Below are positions 34,474 through 45,664 of a stretch of DNA of 64,000 bases, one piece after another. The stretch is from Palaemon carinicauda. Its lineage: Eukaryota > Arthropoda > Malacostraca > Decapoda > Palaemonidae. Position 1 is the first letter of the stretch, and the number at the start of each line of letters is the position of its first letter. Below the pieces are notes generated by a model that worked only from the letters and a program-made list of their open reading frames with translations, was not told where the DNA came from and did not search any database. Made by a program: the position numbers and the translations under genes. Location of the stretch: NCBI RefSeq assembly GCF_036898095.1, contig NC_090751.1:48491553-48555552 (forward strand). Direction: 5' to 3'.

Positions 34474-34870
34474 TTTTTTTGGGCTCAAGCCATGACGTCC
34501 TGATGGAAGGTTCCTTCAGTAGCTTCCTAGGGTATATTTAACTACAGTGGATATTCCCAGAGAATTAAACTAAAGGTTATCACAGAATTCTAACTTCTGG
34601 TGCAAGTACCCTAAAGGTTTCCCTCTAGGATATCGTATATCAACAGGGAACGCATGTATTAACACGCCACATAGCTATCTACACCCCATATAGAGTTAAC
34701 ACTTCGATACGGAAAGGTGGCTGAGTAACTGAGGACCCGTTCCACAGTTACACTCATCCGTGTCTGCTTTTGGTACTCGAGACGTAAACAAACGGGCGCC
34801 ATTGCTAAATGACGTCACGCCCGTCCTTATCCTTTCGTCTGTAGCTTCTTTGCTAAGTCGGATTTTTCCC
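34474..34870 (+). repeat. Left inverted terminal repeat of element B
   Basis: TTTTTTGGGCTCAAGCCATG, then ACGTCCTGATGGAAGG. The reverse complement is at 42,911-43,355. Contains TGACGTCA, a consensus CREB/ATF-type site. Confidence 0.85.
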
Positions 34871-36000
34871 AAGTGCTTACTTTATCAGCTTACATCGCCG
34901 TTATGTTGCTACCTTTAGCCTCGCCTTCTTCTGGAAAGTTGAGTACCAGGTCCCAGTATTGTTTAAATAAGCTCTAGCCGTAAAGTAACTTCTACTTTTC
35001 GTAAAATATTGTGTTTTGTGGCAGAGCTGTGCCAATACCGGACGCGCCATTTTATAGCACCGCTGTTCATGTTGCATGATTTATTTAGTTAGCCAGAACA
35101 GCCTTATCCGGTTATTTAACTAATTAATATTATTAGTTATTTAGTCTTCATAGGTAGGGAATCTTTATATCGTGGTTTAGCGCTCATCAGACTCGGTCGC
35201 TGTTCGATCCCATACTAGATCGCTAGCTTAGCCCCTAGGCTGGACAGTCTAGTGCTTGTTTTCCTGCATGATATATACCAGTGTTCCTAAGTTAAGTTAT
35301 GAAGATTGTGGCATTATTAAACATACTATTTACTGTGATGTAAATGTTTTCGCCTTCGGGGACCATATAAAGGACCGTGTTGATTGTGTATTATCCCCTC
35401 CTAACCTAATGTAGGAACCCTTACATGCTCCCTATTCCCCCTGCTTGCGGGCATTCCCTCTGGGTAGACTAGCTTTCCCTTCTATATAAGGGAATCTCGT
35501 CTACAACCAGAGTATTTATCGCTTCTCTGCCTACCCTAAGGTAATGACCCCCCCTTAGGGTTGTGCCTGAGATTTTAGGAAGGGCCTTGCCCTTCCTCAG
35601 TTGCACCTGGTTGGTTTACTCCTTCCTCCCTGCAACTAGCGATGTGTCTTTCAAGCTTTCCTAGCCTTGGAGTTAGTCCTCCTACTCTAGGTTAAGCTCT
35701 GGGGGTAGACTCTGCCTTATTATAGTTTGAGACGGTACATAAGTACCGTTCTCGATCTGGGCTACCTATCCTAGGTTAGGGAGCGTTCTCCCTTACCTTG
35801 GTGGCCGTTCTCATGCAGTGTCTCCTCTTTAGAAAGACCCATTCTTCTCCCTCCCCACCTATCCCTTTGGTGTAGGCTTGCCTACACACCTCTGTCCCTA
35901 GTACTATAACTCCTCCCTTGGGTGGAGTGGTAGGGCTAACTTGTTCTCCTGCTAACTGGCCGCTCTGGTACACTTACCCTTCATAGCGTTCTATGGGGGT

Positions 36001-36740
36001 GGTTGCCGGCGGCGGTCCTGCCGGCTGGGGATTCCCCCTCTTTGAGTGCCCTCTATCCCTCCCTTGGGTTACCACAGGCACCCGGCCACCTCCCGGCTCC
36101 CTGCCGCCGGATGTTAGGAGTATCCACTCCTATCATGAGTGCACTCTCTCTGGAAGGATGCCGGAGGGGTATAGGATCTTAGTCCTTCACTCCCTCCTTA
36201 CCTTTCTCTCTTTCATTATCCTGGTGCCGGTCCCTTGCCGTCTCTACTGCCGGCGATAAACACCACTACCTCAGGTGACATTCTTTCATAAGATGCCTCC
36301 CCCCTCTAAGACGTCGGCCTTCCGTGTGCTGGAGGCTGCCGCCTTCCGTCGACTTACCGCCGACGTCCCACCTCTCATTTTACCTAGTAACAGCCGGCCG
36401 ACTTTCGGAGTCGGCCACCCACATGCCGGTATTGATTGCCGGCAATCTAGGTATACAACCATATACATATCTATCTTATGAATTGATCCAAGGCTCACCA
36501 TGCCGTCAGCCTCCGGCTGCCGGAGCCGCCGCCCCCTGCTGACGACCCGCCGCTATGCCGGCGGTCGCCACTATGGTATTATCCTTATAGATACTCTGTG
36601 TGTCTGCCTTGATGCCTTCCACCCTGCAGGACCAGCTTTCGGTGTGTCGTCGGTCTGCCGGAACCCTCATGAGACGTTAAGGGACATGTACCCCTTCCCT
36701 GGCTGCCGGCAACATGCCGACAGTCAATATACTGCAGCCA
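36001..36740 (+). promoter_or_regulatory. GC-rich leader block with clustered CCGG motifs (element B)
   Basis: Same block as in A, including the 10-bp palindrome TTGCCGGCAA near 36,433. No convincing frame. Confidence 0.5.
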
Positions 36741-37225
36741 GATGACTTGGCCACTTCCATATAGGTATTGTCTTACCATCCAAGATTGTGGCTATGCTGT
36801 TTGATTGCACATTACAATAATTCCAGCATACTCTGTGTATCTTAGTGCTGTCGATTGCCGGAACTTACATTTAATAAGGGGTTTATCCTATTCCCCCTTT
36901 CCCCCAGGGATCTGAGTGGTCTCAGACCCTATTACACTCTGTGGACAATTCCTGTTAAAAGCCTAGCTTGGCTCATCCATATGGATTTCCCTCATTGTGA
37001 CCTTCAGGCACAAAGGAATTGTCTACGGATAAGGTTACGGTAACCGGGCTGGGCAGGATTCACAAGTATGTGTCTATCTACTTCCTTTCCCGCTCATTAA
37101 TCTTAAGCATTAATATGTTCTTATAATTAAGTTATTCTTAATTTTAGATTAAGTTATCCTTAATTTTGGAGTAATGTAAGTCATTCTTATGCCTTCCATG
37201 TACTCATGATCTCTTTCTTTTACAG

Positions 37226-39184
37226 GAGGAGTATCTGAAGTGTGAGAGTAACTTCTGTGGGGTGAAGTGGCCAGACTTCTAAGGGCACAAGGCGTGCCGG
37301 ACCCACGCCCCCTGCGCCGCCAAGCAAGGCGACTTGAAGTATTGGGACCCGCAGAACTGTACAGTCTGCAAAAGTCTTCTTGTCGAGGCGTTCGACGATT
37401 CTCCTTCTGCGGAGGCAAGGGACATTGCTAGGGAGAAGCTACGCAAACGGCTGCGTGGCTTCCAGAAGAACCCCATTGGACCGTATCTTCCCAACGAAGA
37501 CTTGAGGGCATTGCTTTTCCCAAAAGCATCAAAAGATTCAATGGTCCCCCGTGATCAGATCCCCACCGTCGAGATCATGGTGGAACCTGATGTAGTCATG
37601 GCACAGTCCATGCGTGAGTGCCACCTTGATTCCGACAACGTGGAACGTATGTCGGAAGTGTCGGAAGAGATGGAGAAGAACCTCATGGGCAAGGAACTCG
37701 ACTATGAGGAAGATCAGGTGGAATACCCTGATTCGGAGACCGAGGTTGCTCCTGCTAGCCCCGGCAACTCCTGCACCGTCCGAGGAACCTGTTCCTTCAA
37801 CTTCTGCCACCCCGGACCCTCTTCCATCGGCCACTCAAGAGGTCTTCAAGATGCTTGAAGCCCTCATGGAAAAGAAGCTACGAGAGACTCAAGAACAATT
37901 CCGGACAACTCTCGTCAGCTTCAAACAACCGAAAAGGATTTCGGTTAAGGACCTCCCCACGTGCTCGGAAGCTAACCCATTGAGATACGCCGAGCATATG
38001 CCAATTACAACTGGCAAGATTTACATCAGTGAAAGGGTTGGCTCTATCTTGCTGGAAGAATTGGAGTTCTTCCCAAATTTCGAGGCTTATCCGGACTGTT
38101 ACGTCCGGCTCAGGTCCGAACCAGCCTCAAAGGAGGAGACCGAACCAAAAGAAGATATTGTGTTCAATCTTGCGAATGCCCAAGCTATGTTAGCTCAGGC
38201 GGTGAAGAGTAGGGGTTTCACCAACTCCAAGATGCCGGCGCTTAGCAAGAAGCATCCAACCTTCGTTGCGCCAAATTCTGCGACCTTCCCCTTCATCGAA
38301 AAGGCCTTCACAGCGGTCATAAGGCAGTGAAGGAAGGGAAACCTTGTCCTGCACTGGAGGAGTGCAGACCCTTCTCCATTACTCTTCCCCCCGATAATAG
38401 GCACTGGAAAGACATCCAGTCGACCTTCACGGTAGGGAAACTGGAGCCTGATGTAGCCGGTCGTCAATTCAATGAGGACCTCCCAAGGCTGAATGATCAC
38501 CTTCTTCATAGGGAACAGGATACGAAGGAGAGACTCGTCGCGTCGCTGTCCCATCAGGTACAGCTTGAACTCATGGCCGGGGATACTAGAGTCCCGGACT
38601 TTTATATGGTCCTCGCTAAGTCGCACCTGGCGACTGTAACCAAGGCCCTATATAGCTTCACTAGAGCTCGCAGAGCCTGTCGTGAATTCATGTTTGCTAA
38701 CGCGACAGTGAAACACGAACCACGGAGGCTGATTTCCTCCAATATCTGGGGCAAGTATCTCTTCCCATCTACCTTGGTGAAAGAGATAGTGGACAAAGCT
38801 GCCACAGAGAATAGGAACCTTCTCCATAAGTGGGGCATGTCCCGCAAGAGGAAGTTCTCTCAGGATGATGGCCACCAGCCTAAGAGGAAAGCTTCAAAGC
38901 CTAAACCCCAGCAACGTCAACAGAGACGACAGTTTCCGGGTCCCGCTACTCCTCAAGTGGCTACGCAGCCGCAACAGACCTTTCAGTTGGTCCCCCAACC
39001 GGTGGTGTCGCAGTCGCCGGTCTTCACCCCTGCATACGAGCAACACTCGACTACCTTTCGTCCCAGAGGTAGGGGCTCAGGCAGAGGCTCCGGCAGAGAT
39101 TCTTCTCGCCGTCCCTCCAGAGGCAGAGGAGGAAGGGGAGCTAGCGGCCGAGGTGGCAAACCCTCGGGACACCAGAAGCAATGA
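37226..39184 (+). pseudogene. gag-like protein of element B (broken)
   Basis: Same domain order as in A: Cys/His N-terminus (CESNFC, HKACRTHAPC, CTVCK), acidic middle (ELDYEEDQVEYP), conserved core (TGKIYISERVGSILLEE; KSRGFTNSKMPALSKKH) and Arg/Gly tail (FRPRGRGSGRGSGRDSSR). The stop is TGA at 39,182. Damage seen: a TAA early in the Cys/His part (near 37,279), a frameshift near 37,760 in the Pro-rich linker and another near 38,320. The pol frame overlaps from at least 38,865. Confidence 0.75.
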
Positions 39185-40998
39185 TGTGCTTCCGGTGGGA
39201 GGAAGACTCCACCAATTCCAGGATCGTTGGACCTTCGATCCCTGGGCACACAGCATCGTCAAGAAGGGACTGGGCTGGAGCTGGACTCAACCACCCCCAA
39301 CCTTCCAGCAATTCTTCCAACAGTCAACCCCCCTCCTAGAAGAATATGTCCTGGAATTCTTGAACAAGAAGGTGATCAGGAGGGTAAAGTCAACCAGGTT
39401 CCCAAGAAAGACTCCGACAAACTCAGGGTCATTCTAGACTTATCCCCTCTCAACAAGTTCATTGCGAACAACAAATTCAAGATGTTGACTCTGCAGCAAA
39501 TAAGGACCCTTCTGCCTCAAAGGGCCAACACGGTCTCCATAGACCTAGCGGATGCCTACTGGCACATCCCAATGAATCATTACGCTTCCTCCTACCTAGG
39601 ATTTCGACTCCAAAGGAAAAGTTACGCCTACAGGGCCATGCCCTTCGGGCTCAACGTGGCTCCACGGATCTTCACCAAGCTGGCAGACGCCATCGTCCAA
39701 CAGCTCCGTCTTCAGGGCGTCCAAGTGATGGCCTACCTAGACGACTGGTTAGTCTGGTCGACATCGCCCAAAGATTGTGTGAGAGCCTGCAACAAAGTCA
39801 CCCAGTTCCTAGAGCATCTGGGTTTCAAGATAAATGCCGAGAAATCTTGCCTCTCTCCAGCTCAGAAGTTCCAATGGTTGGGAATCCATTAGAATCTTCA
39901 GTCACACCGCCTTTCCATCCCACTGAAGAAAAGGAAGGAAATAGCAGGGTCTGTCAGAAGGCTTCTAAAATCCAAACGGATCTCAAGACGACAGCAGGAA
40001 CAAGTCCTCAGCTCTCTACAGTTCGCCTCTGTGACAAACCGAGTGCTTCGTGCACAGCTAAAGGATGCCGCGGGAGTCTGGAGAAGTTTCGCATCCCTCG
40101 CTCGAAGAGACCTCAAGAGACGGCTTCCAAACAGATTTCGCTTACTCTTAAAGCCGTGGTCAGAAGCAAAGGCCCTGAAAAGGTCCATCCCTCTTCAACA
40201 CCCACCTCCATCGATCAACATCCACACGGACGCTTCACTGGAGGGTTGGGGAGGTCACTCCAACCAACAACAGGTTCAAGGAACATGGTCTCCCCTATTC
40301 AAGACGTTCCACATCAACATCTTGGAGGCCATGGCAGTTCTTCTCACCCTGAGGAAACTCTCCCCGCCTCCCTCGATCCACATTCGTCTGACTCTGGACA
40401 ACTCGGTGGTAGTCAGATGTTTCAATCGTCAGGGCTCGAGATTGCCCCAGATAAATCAGGTACTTCCGATCTTTCGTTTGACTGAAAAGAAGAAATGGCA
40501 CCTGTCTGTAGTTCACCTACAAGGATTCCACAACGTGACGGCGGACGCTCTATCAAGGACAAGCCCAATAGAGTCGGAATGGTCTCTAGACGCAAGGTCA
40601 TTCTCCTTCATCTCTCACCAGTCCCGGAACTTCAGATCGATCTCTAAGCGACGAGCGACAACAATCAACTTCCTCGATATGTAGCCCCGTACGAGGACCC
40701 CAAGGCAGAAGCAGTGGATGCCATGTCACTGGATTGGAACAGATGGTCCAGGATATACCTGTTCCCCCCTCCCAATCTTCTGCTGAAAGTCCTTTCCAAA
40801 CTGAGAACCTTCAAAGGGACAGCGGCCCTAGTGGCTCCAAAGTGGCCCCGGAGCAATTGGTACCCCCTGGTCCTGGAGCTGCAGCCCACGCTGATTCCTC
40901 TACCAGGTCCAGTTCTCTCTCAACAAGTACAGAAGTTGACTGTCTTCGCTTCATCACTGAAAGTCAGGGACCTTCATCTCATGATTTTCTCTACTTAG
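39185..40998 (+). pseudogene. Reverse transcriptase and RNase H (pol) of element B (broken)
   Basis: Opens in the gag overlap, +1 to gag (VGGRLHQFQDRWTFDPW). A deletion of about 23 bases near 39,402 shifts the frame. RT motifs then read SIDLADAYWHIPMN, AMPFGLNVAPRIF and MAYLDDWLVWS (catalytic YLDD near 39,735). TAG replaces a Trp codon at 39,890. RNase H reads HTDASLEGWGGH, NILEAMAVLLTLRK, LTLDNSVVVRCFN and VTADALSR, all four acidic positions present. A one-base deletion near 40,618 and a TAA in the DLFAT block (near 40,646) follow, then AMSLDWNRW and the stop at 40,996. Of the four copies, B keeps the most complete RT-RNase H core. Confidence 0.85.
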
Positions 40999-41956
40999 CC
41001 GCAAAGAAAAGGTTTGGGATCTCGAAGAAAAGCTTCTTCCTCGAGGAATACAAGACTGAATCTACCAGACGTCAATACGAATCTTCCTGGAGAAAGTGGG
41101 TCTCTTTCATCAAGGCAAAAAATCCTACGGAAATCACCATTGATTTTTGTATGTCCTTCTTCATTCACCTTCATGGACAAGGCTTAGCGGCCAATACGAT
41201 TTCCACCTGCAAATCAGCCTTGACTAGACCACTTCTATACGCCTTCCAGATTGATCTGTCCAGTGAGATCTTCAATAAACTGTCAAAGGCATGCGCTAGA
41301 CTACGCCCAGCACCTCCACCAAAACCTATCTCCTGGTCCCTGGACAAGGTGCTCCATTTTGCTTCTAGCCTGGACAACAATTCGTGCCCTCTGAAAGACT
41401 TGACTCAAAAAGTTATCTTCCCTTTTGCTCTCGCCTCGGGAACCCGAGTCAGTAAAATAGTGGCATTATCAAGAGAAGAGGGTCATATCCTGTTCGCAGA
41501 GGCAGGAGAGCTTACCCTCTTCCCCGATCCAACATTTCTCGCTAAGAATGAACCACCCACCAAGAGATGGGGCCCTTGGAGAATCTGTCCCCTGAAGGAA
41601 GATGTCTCTCTATGCCCAGTGGAGAGTCTTAAGGTCTATCTTCGAAGAACTTCAGACTTCGGTGGAGGACAACTCTTCAAAGGAGAATCATCGGGTAGCG
41701 ACCTGTCACTGAAACAACTAAGAGCGAAAATCACCTACTTCATTCACAGAGCGGATCCTGACAGTACACCCGCAGGTCACGATCCTAGAAAAGTCGCGTC
41801 TTCTCTGAACTTCTTCAGAGTATGGATTTCGAAAGCCTCAAGAGCTTTACAGGCTGGAAATCATCGCGCGTTTTCTTCAAGCACTGCGCAAAACAAGTGC
41901 ACGAAGTCAAACATTTCGTGGTAGCCGCAGGTAGTGTTATGAAACCTGCTGTTTAA
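40743..41956 (+). pseudogene. Tyrosine recombinase (YR) of element B (nearly intact)
   Basis: ATG at 40,743 (MVQDIPVPPSQ) lies inside the pol end in the -1 frame. The frame is open for about 390 codons, the longest recombinase frame in the window. It shows the linker, the core-binding domain (RRQYESSWRKWVSFIKAK; LTRPLLYAFQIDLS) and the catalytic residues SGTRVSK (first Arg) and GHDPRK (His-x-x-Arg). A single base is missing near 41,817, so the Tyr-bearing end, FFKHCAKQ-like here, is in another frame. At the nucleophile position this copy appears to have Cys (TGC) where D has TAC. The gene end would be TAA at 41,956. Confidence 0.85.
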
Positions 41957-42306
41957 CTCTACATAGAACTGTGAGTTACTTGGGACTTCAACTCTACGGG
42001 TGCCTGTGTTGACCCTTTTGTGATACATAGTGATTTAAAGGACACTTAATGTTTCTAATAGACTGTTCTTACCAAGGTGAAATGTCATAGACTTTACATG
42101 AGTGCCACATGCCTTAGCCTAGGGCATGATGTGTTTTCTTTGAAAAAGACTGACATTCCTCTGGAACTTGTGTTTCTAAAAAGTAAATTTTCTTTTCAGA
42201 ATCAAGATTAAAGTCTTTATTTTCTATGTACATTATTCCTTTATTATTATAAATATACTCTATATTCATTATTGTAATTAATACCATAATGATCTGCAAT
42301 CTTAGA

Positions 42307-42312
42307 AATAAA
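42307..42312 (+). terminator. Polyadenylation signal AATAAA of element B
   Basis: Conserved position about 350 bases after the YR stop, as in A, C and D. Confidence 0.6.
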
Positions 42313-42815
42313 ATGTCCATTTTATTTGTGCGTCTCTCTCCGCTCCTATTCTTTATCAAGAAATATACGATTGTTATAGTTTCATTTACCCCTTTTTCCC
42401 TGAAAAACGAGAAGAATAATATAAGTAATTATGTTATATGCTCACTCATGCCTTGATAATAATCCTATTCGAATATTAACCTTTGTCCTGTCTCCGAGAC
42501 CAGATCGATCTCTCCTCCAGGGGGAGTAGTAAATGTTATTTACTTACCTATGCTTGATAATATTCCTACCCGAATATTTAACCTTCGTCTTGTCTACGAG
42601 TACAGGGTGAACTCTCTGCAGTGTGAGTAGCTCTTCAATGATCGCTTCGAGATTTTCCTATTGTCCACCAGGACTTCCCTGCCAGGGGGGCAGGAAGCTA
42701 GTTCATCATAGAATCTCTGGTAAGGACATGTTCTATAATACTGTTCGAAGCCCTTGGCACTTGGATTAAAAAGGGGGGGGGGGGAAATTCCACAATACAT
42801 TAATTCTCTGGTACA

Positions 42816-42910
42816 CTTCCATCAGGACGTCATGGCTTGAGCCCAAAAAACCGATTATGAGCGAAGTGAAAAATCTATTTTTGAGTGAGATAGCCATGAC
42901 GTCCTGATGG
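42816..42910. repeat. Internal complementary region (ICR) of element B
   Basis: CTTCCATCAGGACGTCATGG, then CTTGAGCCCAAAAAA (complement of the left end), then CCGATTATGAGCGAAG to CATGACGTCCTGATGG (complement of the right end). Confidence 0.85.
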
Positions 42911-43377
42911 ACCCTCCCGTCTATTCTAGTTCAGCCTTTCAGGCCCCTCCCTGACCTGCTGTATCATGGAGATTAGCAGAAGCTGAGCTCAGGATGAGGA
43001 CGGATGTGACGTCATTTAGCAATGGCGCCCGTTTGTTTACGTCTCGAGTACCAAAAGCAGCCATGGATGAGTGTAACTGTGGAACGGGTCCTCAGTTACT
43101 CAGCCACCTTTCCATATCAAAGTGTTAACTCTATATGGGGTGCAGATAGCTATGTGGCGTGCTAATACATGCGTCCCCTGTTGATATACGACATCCTAGA
43201 GGGAAACCTTTAGGGTACTCGCACCAGAAGTTAGAATTCTGTGATAACCTTTAGTTTAATTCTCTGGGAATATCCACTATAGTTAAATATACCCTAGGAA
43301 GCTACTGAAGGAACCTTCCATCAGGACGTCATGGCTATCTCACCCAAAAAAAGATTTTTCGCTTCGCTCAAAATCCG
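42911..43377 (-). repeat. Right inverted terminal repeat of element B
   Basis: Reverse complement of 34,474-34,870 with the extra outer end TTTTTCGCTTCGCTCAAAA and TCCG. Confidence 0.85.
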
Positions 43378-44429
43378 TTAAATAAGCTCTGGCCGGAAAG
43401 TAACTTCTACTTTTCTTTAAATATTGTGTTTTGTGGCGGAGCTGTGCCAAGACCGGACGCGCCATTTACGGCGCCGCTGTTCATGTCGCATGCTTTATTT
43501 AGTTAGCCAGAACAGCCTTCTCCGGTCCTTTAACTAATTAATGTCATTAGTTATTTAGCCTTCATAGCTAGGAAGTAATTATATTATGCGTTAGCGCTTA
43601 TTAGGCAACTGATATTTGCCGACCCCATACTAGATCGCTGGTCTAGCCCCTAGACTTGATAGCCTAATGCTCATATTGCTGCATGATATAATAAGTGTTC
43701 CTATTCAAGTTATGAAGATTTAGGCATTTAAACATACTAGTTATTGTGCTGTACATGTGCTTTCGCCTTCGAGGGACCATACAAGGGACCGTGTTGGTCT
43801 GTGCACCACACTCCCCTAACCTAACGCTGGGACCCTTGTATGCTTCCTAAATCCCCCTTACCTACGGGTAATTCCCTCTGGGTAGCCTTGCCTCACCCTT
43901 ATTTAATATTTGGGAGAATCTTGCCTTTCACCCAGAGTATATATCACTCCTATCAGCCCACCCTAAGGGAATGAACCACCCTTAGGGTCATGTCTGAGAT
44001 CTTAGGAAGGGCTCTGCTCTTCCCCAGTTTGCACTTGGTTGGGACACCCCTTCATCCCTGTAACCTAGCAATGTGTCTTTCCAGCCCTCCCTAACCTAGG
44101 AGAATGGTTCTCCTGGTTTAGGTTAGGCTCTGGGGGAGATTCTGTTTTATTATAGTTTAGGACAGTACTCCAGTGCTGTACCTGATCAGGGCTAACCTAT
44201 CCTAGGTTGGGGAGTGTCCTCCCCTGCCTTGGTGGCCTAACTCATACAGTCTCTCCGCACTAGAAAGACCCCTAACCCCCTCCCTCCCTCTATCCCTTTC
44301 ATGTGGGCCTGCCTACACACCCTGTCCACTGTCCTACAACTCCTCCCTTGGGCGGAGTGGTAGTGTTAGCTTTGCTTCTCTGCTGAGCTGGCCGCTCTGG
44401 TACACTTCCCCTTCATACTGAGCTATGGG

Positions 44430-45190
44430 GGTGGTTGCCGGCAGCTGTCCTGCCGGCGGAGGATTCCCCCTCTTTGAGTGCTCTCTGTCCCTCCCTTGGG
44501 TTACCTCAGGCTCCCGGCCGCCTGCCGGTCCCCTGCCGCCGGATGATAGGCGTATCCACACCTATCATGAGCGCACTCCCTCCGGAGGGAAGCCGGTGGG
44601 GTATAGGATATTACCCTTCCCTTCCCTCCTTACCTTTCCCTCTCTTTATTATGGTGCTGGTCCCTTGCCGCTTCTACTGCCGGCAATAGCCGCCTCCACC
44701 TCAGGTGACCTCTATTCAAAAGATAGATCTCCCTTCTACGGTGACAGCCTACCGTCTGCCGGAGGCTGCCGCCCTCCGCCGGCATTCTGCCGACGTCCCG
44801 GGTATCTACCCCATACATTTCCCCTAGGATTACCTGGCGGCAGCCTGCCGACTGCCGGAGGCTGCCGCCCCCTTATCTGCCGACATTGATTGCCGACATT
44901 CTAGGTATCCGCCCTATTCATATTATGAATTGAACTAAGGTTCACCATACCGTCAGCCGCCGGCTGCCGGAGCCTGCCGCCAGGTAATCCTAGGGGAAAT
45001 GTATGGGGTAGATACCCGGGACGTCGGCAGTATCTTCCATCTCGATCGCTCAGTGTGCTCTCCTAGATGATTTCACCTTGCAGGACCGGTCTCCGGTTTT
45101 CCGCCGGCCTGCCGACACCACCCTATGAGGCGCTAAAGGATATGTACCCCTTCCACGGCTGCCGGCACCGCCCCGGCAGTCAATTCGATG
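44430..45190 (+). promoter_or_regulatory. GC-rich leader block with clustered CCGG motifs (element C)
   Basis: Same block as in A and B. Within it GGTATCTACCCCATACATTT (44,799-44,818) is mirrored by AAATGTATGGGGTAGATACC (44,998-45,017), so this copy could form a long hairpin of about 200 bases. Confidence 0.5.
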
Positions 45191-45664
45191 CAGCCGGATA
45201 GCCTTGCCACCTCCCTGTTGGTATTGATATACTATCTGATATAGTGACTATGCTGTACAGTTGCACGGTACAACATTTCAAGCATCCTCTTTGCTTCTCA
45301 GTGCATTCTCTTGCCGGAACCTACCTATTACCAAGGGGGTTTATCCTATTCTCCCCCTCTCCCTCACTAGGTTCAGAGAGGTCTCAGATCCTTTTCTACA
45401 CTGTGGACGAGGCCTAACTTGGCTCATCCATACGGATTTCTCCCTCCTTTGGAACCCTAGGGTCCTAAGGAATTGCCTACAGATAAGGTTGCGGTAACCG
45501 GCTGGACGGGATTCACAAGTATGTGTCTACCTACTTCCTTTCCTGCTCATCTATCCTGAGCATATAATTAATATGCTATATTACAGATTAAGTTATTCTT
45601 AAGTCTAGAGTAATGTAAGTCATACTTATGCCTTCCATGTACTCATGATCTCTTTCTTTTACAG

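Larger units (their letters stand above)
34474..43377 (+). mobile_element. Element B: DIRS-type retrotransposon inserted in element C
   Basis: A complete-length copy of about 8.9 kb: left inverted repeat (from 34,474), leader with CCGG-rich block (36,001-36,740), intron-like segment with acceptor ending 37,225, gag, pol, YR, AATAAA at 42,307, ICR at 42,816-42,910 and right inverted repeat ending TCCG at 43,377. The left repeat has a perfect TGACGTCA at 34,810-34,817 mirrored at 43,007-43,014. It is closest to D in coding and 3' sequence. Confidence 0.85.

Noticed and set aside
35190..35235. A tRNA B-box-like string (CTGTTCGATCCC)
   Set aside because: The matching positions in other copies of the leader differ, and no cloverleaf or A box can be formed.
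37149..37494. Minus-strand frames opposite gag in A-D
   Set aside because: They mirror the gag coding strand and have no independent motifs.
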